Origin: Platycnemis pennipes
Lineage: Eukaryota > Arthropoda > Insecta > Odonata > Platycnemididae
Assembly: GCA_933228895.1 (NCBI GenBank)
Contig: OW121846.1
Span: 146,400,746-146,464,745 of the forward strand
Direction of reading: 5' to 3'
DNA length: 64,000 nt
The position numbers were made by a program, and so were the translations under genes. Positions 57,487-64,000 of the stretch are shown one piece after another; position 1 is the stretch's first letter; each line of letters begins with the position of its first letter. The notes below the pieces were generated by a model, which did not search any database, was not told the origin of the DNA, and saw nothing but the letters and a program-made list of their open reading frames with translations.

Positions 57487-57773
57487 AGATGCAAGGAGTG
57501 GATACTTCGGTCTCGGCGCCAGGACCTAGAGGGGAAAAGTGCGAGCTATTTTCATTCGAATTGCAGACTATGTAGCGAGCACTTTGAGGACTCTATGTTC
57601 TTAAATTATTTAAAGAACAGGCTTCATGCCCATGCGGTACCATCCAAGTTCAATGTCCCAAACCCGCCGCTACTTGTTGGGAGTTCGAGGAAGCCTCCAA
57701 AGAAAAGGCAGAGGCTGGAGATCTTACTGGATAAATGCTCCAACAAGGAAAATGATTACGGTAAGTGCGGTAC
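57487..57773 (+). pseudogene. THAP-domain exon of a P-element-type transposase (partial)
   Basis: The frame reads RCKEWILRSRRQDLEG, NCRLCSEHFEDSMFLNYLKN and HAHAVPSKFNV: the Trp, the C-x2-H pair and the AVP(S/T)xF block that close a THAP zinc finger, a sequence-specific DNA-binding domain. A basic KPPKKRQRLEILLDK stretch follows, then a good donor (GATTACG|GTAAGTGC) at 57773. The first Cys pair is not in the same frame (a stop lies upstream), so it is in an earlier exon or lost. It likely joins the coiled-coil exon at 63270. Confidence 0.7.
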
Positions 57774-59754
57774 ACGACGTTAGACCTCTTGGATTAATGT
57801 AACGGAAAAGGATGCATCTAAATTTACCAAGAAGAATATATATTTTCCGTCAGTTGAAGTCAGTTTACTCCTGAATTCAGTGTTTCCTCTTCAAGTTAGC
57901 CATTGCCAAGTTGTTGCTTCTGTGAAGCCCTTGCATATTTACAGTTAGCCTATATTATCCTTTTTCAGAACTTATTAGGTGGTCATAATATATATCTTTA
58001 ATTATTTTTATCTTAATTTGTTTCCAAGCATTGTTCATGATTAAGTAAGTATTTTACTCATGTGCTAGCTAATTTTACTATGTTCAGTTAGATACTTGAC
58101 ATGGTAATAAAATGTTTTGTTTTGGCTCATATACACCACCATTATTCCCTCTTCTGTTTGGAAAGAAATGGACCATGATTAACTCAGTAGTCGTGTTAAA
58201 GTTAGAGGAAATAGTGAAATAATGCTAGCAAGAGTGTCGAGGGTTTTACTGATAGTTGTCTCCACTCCATTCTCCTTATCAGCTAACTCAAGTATTTTTC
58301 TCTTTCACCATAGCATTGACTCTTGATTTCTCTTAAGGGTGTTCAACACCTCGCCAAATAATGCCGCTGCAGACTATTTTTATTTTAAATGCCATGCTCG
58401 TATTATGATAGATACGTCCATTTTGTTTTCATTATATTATGCGCAAAGGTTGAGTATTTGGTCCTATCCAGGAAATATCTTCTCTAAGCCTTGCAAATCA
58501 AGAAATCGCATGTTAAACTTTACTGTTTTTATGCGTTTTTGAACGCCTATCGCAGCGGTGTATGAACGTAAATGGAAAATTCCTTCGACACAGCCAATCT
58601 ATAATTCTACATATTAAAGAAGAGACTAATGCCATGTGCTCGTCTTACGACCCATTCCTGCAGCATCTAAAATTGCGAGACGATGCATCGCGTTCACCGA
58701 ACTAAACGCAAGCTGAGGCGTTCCCCTCATATTTTTCCCGCCCAATCTTCCCTTCCTCTCCCCATTCCACAGCTTCATCTCGCCTCCGAGACGCTCCGAG
58801 AGGGAGAGGCGGAGGGGGGAGGGCTTCCTTATCTCTAAGCGATCAAGTTTCATCCTCGCTCGAAGAGCAGTGTGGAAGGTTGACGGAGGGTCTGAGCGAT
58901 CTTGGCGAGATATTCCACTGTGTGTCTGAGCGTCAAGAAAAGGATCAACCTATTTCTTTCAAAACCTCCACAAACTAATTTTTATGCTATTTATTCACAC
59001 CAATTTGTTTTTTTAATACGAAATATCGTGTCGTTAGTTTCATATTTTGACATTGCTATTTAGAACAATTGCTAAATATTGAGTTTTCGTATTGTTGGGC
59101 GATAATTGAAACTGATAATTAATTGAAATTGGATAATTAAAATGAGACTATTACAATGCTTCGAACGATTTTTATTTAGTTTTCAACTGCCAAATAACAA
59201 TGACTTTATAGTTTGAAGTTCATTCAAAAAATGTAAATTAAATGTTAGTCTCATTAACATTAATAATTGAAAAACAATCCTACATTTTTGCAGGAAAATT
59301 TGTGGACTTAACTCACGCGTTCACAAATTAAAACCAAGAAATAACGATAATGCAAGGAGAGATTGTACTTCTTGCACATAAATATCTCTTGTGAGCCATA
59401 TTTTAAATCTATTATAGAAATTTAAAACGGATAGCTTTACTGAAGATATGTTAGGCACATACCTATTAAAAACAAGCGTATTGGTTTAGATTCAACCGGA
59501 TTAATAAGATTAGAAAGAGAGAGATTGTCGTACTGATAGATTCAAAATGTAATTTTTCCCCGTACTATAAGAAAACACAATACGCATCATTGCAAAGGGA
59601 TAGTAAGGTGAAATATTGTAGAGTTGTCTGGAGTGCATAATGCATGTATTAACAACCAATCCCTTTTTTACTAAGTAGTTAATAACAGTCAAAATCTATG
59701 TAGCATGTTTCCATGTAGTAGCCTATTGCATGTCAATAGTTCCATGCAGTAGTC

Positions 59755-59836
59755 TTGTGCATGTTTGGTGATATCCACCCCCTGCCGCACACCCTCGCGG
59801 TGGCTTGCAGGGAATCACATAGATGTAGATTTGTTA
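59755..59836 (+). mobile_element. LINE 3' tail fragment (family C)
   Basis: GTGCATGTTTGGTGATATCC ... GTGGCTTGCAGGGAA ... ATAGATGTAGATTTG parallels the 3' end at 46328-46400. Only the tail is present. Confidence 0.65.
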
Positions 59837-60300
59837 TACCATTTTCTACCGTCACCTGCTACAATAGTATGAGAAGCAATATCCTGCCTCATGGAATCTG
59901 ATAGACTCCCTTTCCTGTGTGCGGCCCTATTTCGTGATTCTTGTTCCTTTGCTATCGCATCCAACCGTGATGTCCTCCGCTCGCAGTAGACCTAACGTCA
60001 TGCATGATTGAAAATTAAGTAATGTAATGTTACTATAATTTACGATCCTGTGCAATTTCCAATTGTTGACTACGCACTTATCAAGCGCACTGTTAAAAAG
60101 TAGCCACGAACATCCTTCCCTCCTGGCTTTTATTTCGTAGTTGCCAACTCCGTTTTCATGGACATCCACCCCACCCACATTGTACACCCCTGTTATATAA
60201 TGATATGCTATTTGGTTAGTGCATATTCTCAATGTTGTTCGTGATATTGCCTTAGCTTTTTGCCTTGGGAAGAGGAGATAAGGGGCCCACATATGTTACA
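59830..60300 (-). pseudogene. piggyBac transposase C-terminal fragment
   Basis: Minus strand: YHYITGVYNVGGVDVHENGV, GNYEIKARREG, WLLFNSALDKCVVNNWKLHR and LLNFQSCMTLGLLR. The VGGVDVHEN block corresponds to MGGVD-x-x-D of piggyBac with its catalytic Asp. The N-terminal part is missing. It is open for 121 codons (59927-60292). Confidence 0.8.
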
Positions 60301-61009
60301 ACGGCGAACACTAAATTATCTTACCAATGCACTATGAGGATTTAATTATTTTCGTCATTTTGGCAATAGCAAGTTCCTATCTTTCTCTCACTTAACGTGC
60401 GATTGATGGTCAGAGATACTGAAATATAATATTTGTTTCTTGAACCTTGGCATGCTTTCTCAAATGATTTTTTACTCTTTGTCAGGATATTAGCTCCAAT
60501 ACATTTTGTTTATGGTTGAGAATGGTACCCCGTAAAAAATATATATTTGCCAAACACCTTTCCGAGATTATCGTGGATTATTTGGTGACTGTGATTCTTT
60601 TTTTATCGCGAGTATATTTTCATTGAAAATGAAAATATAGCCTATGTCACGATCAAAAATTAAGAGAAAATGTCAAGAGGTGTCACACTTTCGTGAGTAT
60701 TTTTAGCACTTCTTGAGAAATAGCCACATAGCATGTTGGTAAAGCATATTTTTGTGTACCTGTAACCCAATGAGGAACTGACACACTTTTCTTCGTTTTT
60801 ATCTTAATATATGTCTTATAAGATCTCATGAGCATTTGTTCGTGGGTCACTTAGCATGGGTTACAATGCGAACTGAGTCCAAATGAGATTCAGACCCATA
60901 CGTAGTCATTATTTACAATTACACGTTAAATTAAATTTTTTCATAATAGCATTTACTTAGTTGACTAAATTAAATATTATTACATGAGTCACAATCAACT
61001 TGTACGACA

Positions 61010-61085
61010 TGATATGAGGATTTGAACCTTTGCCGTACCATATCCACACTTATTGAACAACATATCCCGCTGTAAGGCGCTGCCC
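61010..61085 (-). mobile_element. tRNA-like SINE head
   Basis: Minus strand: AGCGCCTTACAGCGGGATATG as a box-A-like region and a perfect box B GGTTCAAATCC at about 61027-61037. The arms do not form a complete cloverleaf by eye. Confidence 0.5.
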
Positions 61086-61639
61086 TTATCAATGTCGACA
61101 TAAAAAAGCATTACGAAATTTGCTCACACTATCGCCTGCATTGCATTTCAATAATAACATGGTTAGTATGATTAGGGGGCTACACTTCAAATCGTTAGGG
61201 GGAAAAATCAAGTAGCGTGCAGGATTTGGCACGAATTGAACAGTATGAGACGGAAGGTAGATTTTCCCACGAGGAATCATAATTTGTTTCCACAAGGCAG
61301 CAACCGCATCTTAGACTAGTGACTGCTCGTAATTAGGGTAACTTTTGCTCTTGCAGAACAGAGCCACCGACCTTACTACATATTGATGGTGTAGCAACTG
61401 AGACTCTTTTAACGATAACGTACTTATACCTGACGATGACTTAAAATGATAAAACTCGGTCATTCATGATTTGGAATGCTATTAATTCACTCTATTCCAT
61501 GGGCCCTTCGGCATTTATGACATGTACAACGCCATTAACCGCAGGCTAGTTACTCGGAGGATCATTTGTACAGCATTTGACAGTTGAGCTCACCGCTTAT
61601 GCACAAAGAAATTCGCTCTGACGTCGCTTGAACGTGAAC

Positions 61640-61900
61640 TAGTTCAGCGGCGTCGGAAGTGAGGGGCAGGGGGGGCATTCGGCCCCTCCCCCAGAATTTG
61701 CCCCGGGCCCTTGAAAAATTAGTCTTCATTATTAAAAATCAAATTTCACTTGTTTCCATCTTGCCATTTCCCTTTTGACGCATATTCTACCATCTTCATA
61801 TGCACTTTTAGGGGAATTCTAGTCTCTATCCGCAAAAAATGCGGGCCCTTTTCAAGGTAGGCCCCTCCTAGCGAAAATAGTTCCGAAAAAAAAGTTTTTT
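61640..61900. other. GC-rich repeat-like segment
   Basis: GGGGCATTCGGCCCC-type palindromes and runs of G and C recall short segments at 20350-20400 and 47260. No family assignment. Confidence 0.3.
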
Positions 61901-63269
61901 CACTAATAATCTCAATTTAAAACGGCATGTTAATAAATGTGGAGCATTGACCATTAATACCGTTTAGTCCGTTTCGTTTCTGGTGTGTATAAAAGCGTAT
62001 TCAATTTAACCGTAAAATCATAATGATAACCGAAAAGCGTAAATGCACAACGTTCATAAACGAAATTTTTTGTTGCCTCCGCCATTGATATTCAAGTAAA
62101 GGTTCTCTGGTAACAGTTAGAGGAAAATATGTGAGCGCTTTGGCCCTGTGAATAGTAGGAAACTGTAGAGAAATAACATTGAACTTTCACATTAATGAAA
62201 GACAAGAGTCGGAGTTAGTCGCATATGCTAGAGGGAAAGACGATATTTTAATTAACCTCATAAAAAATGCTCACAATTACTTTACGAGGGCAACGTGCAT
62301 CCCGCTAAAATAAATCATGGATGACTAATTTAATTACTTCAGTCCATAACATTTGACAACCACTAAAAACTGCACTACAAATCCAAGGCAACGCCGACAA
62401 TCCCAGAACCCTTTAGGTGTTTTCAATTTTAGGTAATTGCTGACCTTTCTTACTCTCGACCACAACGAAGACGAGGAAAACAATTCACACTCGGCTCCGA
62501 AAAGAGAGCTCTCGACCTTATCTGTGTTCTGAGAAACTTGATCGCCTTGCGTATTTCGCAAGCCCCCCTGTCGCCGCCCCCGAAAAATCCCAGCTGCGAC
62601 ATATCAGGTCCCTCCCCTCAACTCCCCATTCCACTTTCCACGGTGACGACGCTGATGGCAACTCACAAGAACTACTAGAGCCGCGAGATCATGGTGAGAT
62701 GAGAAGCCGTTAAATCGGCTATTCAAAATGCGTTGAACACCCTTAACTCTTGATTTCTCTCCACCATTATGCAGTCTTAGGGGTACTTAATTAATGCAAT
62801 TCTATTCTTGTTCTCTTATTGCTCATTATGTATTGTGTTAATGGTGCACCAAATTAAATTTCTATCTGTAGGTACATATATACCCATATTGTATGTTGAT
62901 GATAATTCATACCTCAGCTATTCACAGAATTTAGTGTAATCACTAAATCAGAAATTAAATTAATTAGAGAGATATCCATTTCTGTTCTGAAAATTCTCAG
63001 TACCTTATCATTGATGAAGGGGTATGGTACCTACTTATTTTATACTGTGAGTAATGTCTTTTAATCGTGTGAATCACTTCTTGAGAAAAAGAATTCACTG
63101 AGTTTTTATTGCAAATGTTAAATTTATTTTTTCTTCATAACTATGAATCATAACTGTGCTTTATGACTTTATTGGAATGAAAATATATATTATCATTGGT
63201 GCTCAAACACTCATCAGGCTATTCTCACATATTTATGATACTTGTACATCCTTTCTTTATGCGCATTGC

Positions 63270-64000
63270 AGTTCCAGATCAAGTATCAGTTCCTGAGAAT
63301 GATGATGTCCAAATGGGAACAGATGTCTTGGAAAGCTCGGGAACACCTAATGGCTCCAATGATGCTGAATATATCAGATTAAAGAAAGTTATAAGACAAC
63401 AGAGAGTTAAAATTCACCGCCTAAAGAAGAGGAATGAAGAGCTGGAGCAAAAGCTCAAGGCATCAGAGGGTGACATTTCTTTAGTCTTTGTGTGAAAAAT
63501 TTTTGCCTGGAAAAATGAAGGATTTCATCTTGATGTTCAAAAAAGGTAAAAGTGCCTAAAAAAGAGACATGATGTCAGGTCATTCAGTTTAGGACTATAT
63601 TTCTTGAGTCCTAAGGCTTACTCATTTGTTAGAAATTTTGTGCCATTGCCCTCACAGAGGACTATTCGCAGGATTCTGAGTAACCTTCCTGTGACTACAG
63701 GTATGTCAGACTGGATTCTGAGAAACATTGAAGTTCAGGTCAATGGAATGGGTGAGTCAAGCAGACATTGCATTATTTGTGTTGATGAAATGTCATTGAA
63801 GCCTCACTTTTATTACAATATAAGCAAGGGTGAAGTGGTTGGCATTGTGGACATGGGAGATGGCAGAAGAAGTTCTACAACTTCTAATGCAGCTTTTGTT
63901 GTAATGGTTAGGGGCATCACAGTGAACTGGAAACAAGCCATTGGATATTTCTTTGTTAAGGAGTCTTGTCCAGCTCTTTCCATTAAGAGTATTCTGTTTG
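63270..64000 (+). pseudogene. P-element/THAP9-type transposase, coiled coil and RNase H-like start (runs off the edge)
   Basis: After an acceptor (GCGCATTGCAG at 63271) the frame gives an acidic stretch, then a leucine-zipper-like coiled coil (IRLKKVIRQQRVKIHRLKKR, 63390-63440), stopping at 63495. From about 63575, in another frame open to the edge, come SLGLYFLSPKAYSFVRN, LPSQRTIRRILSNLPVTTG, IICVDEMSLKPHFYY, EVVGIVDMGDG and ITVNWKQAIGYFF. These are the P-element/THAP9 transposase blocks, with the first catalytic Asp in VDEMS. Whether the break at 63496-63575 is an intron or damage cannot be decided here. Confidence 0.75.

Larger units (their letters stand above)
58334..62745. mobile_element. 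4.4-kb TIR element in the THAP-gene intron
   Basis: Ends are TAAGGGTGTTCAAC and its exact inverse GTTGAACACCCTTA. TTAA occurs at both borders, suggesting a piggyBac- or Kolobok-type element. In addition, the 15-bp string ACTCTTGATTTCTCT flanks it directly on both sides (58319-58333 and 62746-62760). A piggyBac transposase fragment lies inside on the minus strand. The termini resemble those of the element at 42758 (GGGTGTTC). Confidence 0.75.

Overview
This is AT-rich, intron- and transposon-dominated nuclear DNA from an animal, most likely an arthropod (probably an insect) with a large genome. The evidence is three exons of a class III alcohol dehydrogenase gene (Fdh/Adh5, S-(hydroxymethyl)glutathione dehydrogenase) on the minus strand, separated by introns of about 25.0 kb and 21.9 kb that are packed with insect-type mobile elements (piggyBac, pogo/Tigger, CR1-like LINEs, an R4/Dong-like LINE, a Penelope-like element, SINEs and MITEs). 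I cannot name the species. There is no sign of bacterial or organellar DNA.

Layout. From 1 to 8 kb: intergenic repeats downstream of Fdh, with a 76-bp tandem array, a tRNA-like SINE, a long-TIR DNA element that itself carries a 2-bp-TSD MITE, a pogo-like MITE, and a 5S-rRNA-derived SINE with a perfect 12-bp target duplication. From 8.5 to 9.15 kb: the Fdh 3' UTR and a 25-nt terminal coding exon. From 9.15 to 31.0 kb: the last Fdh intron, holding piggyBac-A (11.7-19.3 kb, itself hit by a 1.9-kb TIR element and a CR1-like LINE), Tigger and Tc1 remnants, a 93-bp tandem array, a small TTAA MITE, and piggyBac-B, which was hit in its transposase by piggyBac-C, which was hit in turn by the same MITE family seen at 4.6 kb. 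At 31.02-31.15 kb: the penultimate Fdh exon.

From 31.2 to 56.2 kb: the next Fdh intron. A 5'-truncated LINE lies at 32.6-34.3 kb. A pogo/Tigger element (34.4-51.5 kb) then contains a minus-strand LINE (34.5-49.5 kb). That LINE was hit at three places: by an R4/Dong-like LINE in its (TAA)n tail, by a Penelope-like element (PLE) with an open 2.4-kb frame and a hammerhead-like ribozyme motif, and by a 5.1-kb TTAA-flanked element that splits the endonuclease motif GDFN. The LINE looks chimeric: its ORF1 belongs to the family at 13.9 kb but its ORF2 belongs to the family at 32.6 kb. A 3-kb inverted-repeat structure follows at 52.6-55.6 kb. At 56.17-56.30 kb: the upstream Fdh exon.

From 57.5 kb to the right edge: pieces of a plus-strand THAP-domain P-element-type transposase gene, with a further TTAA-type insertion (58.3-62.7 kb) between its THAP part and its coiled-coil/RNase H-like part.

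Only Fdh looks like a conserved host gene. Nearly all else is mobile DNA in various states of decay; the PLE ORF is the only mobile-element gene I see as one long open frame. Because insertions can be matched to their target duplications, and in two cases to the reading frame of the interrupted host element, a relative order of events can be read from the sequence.
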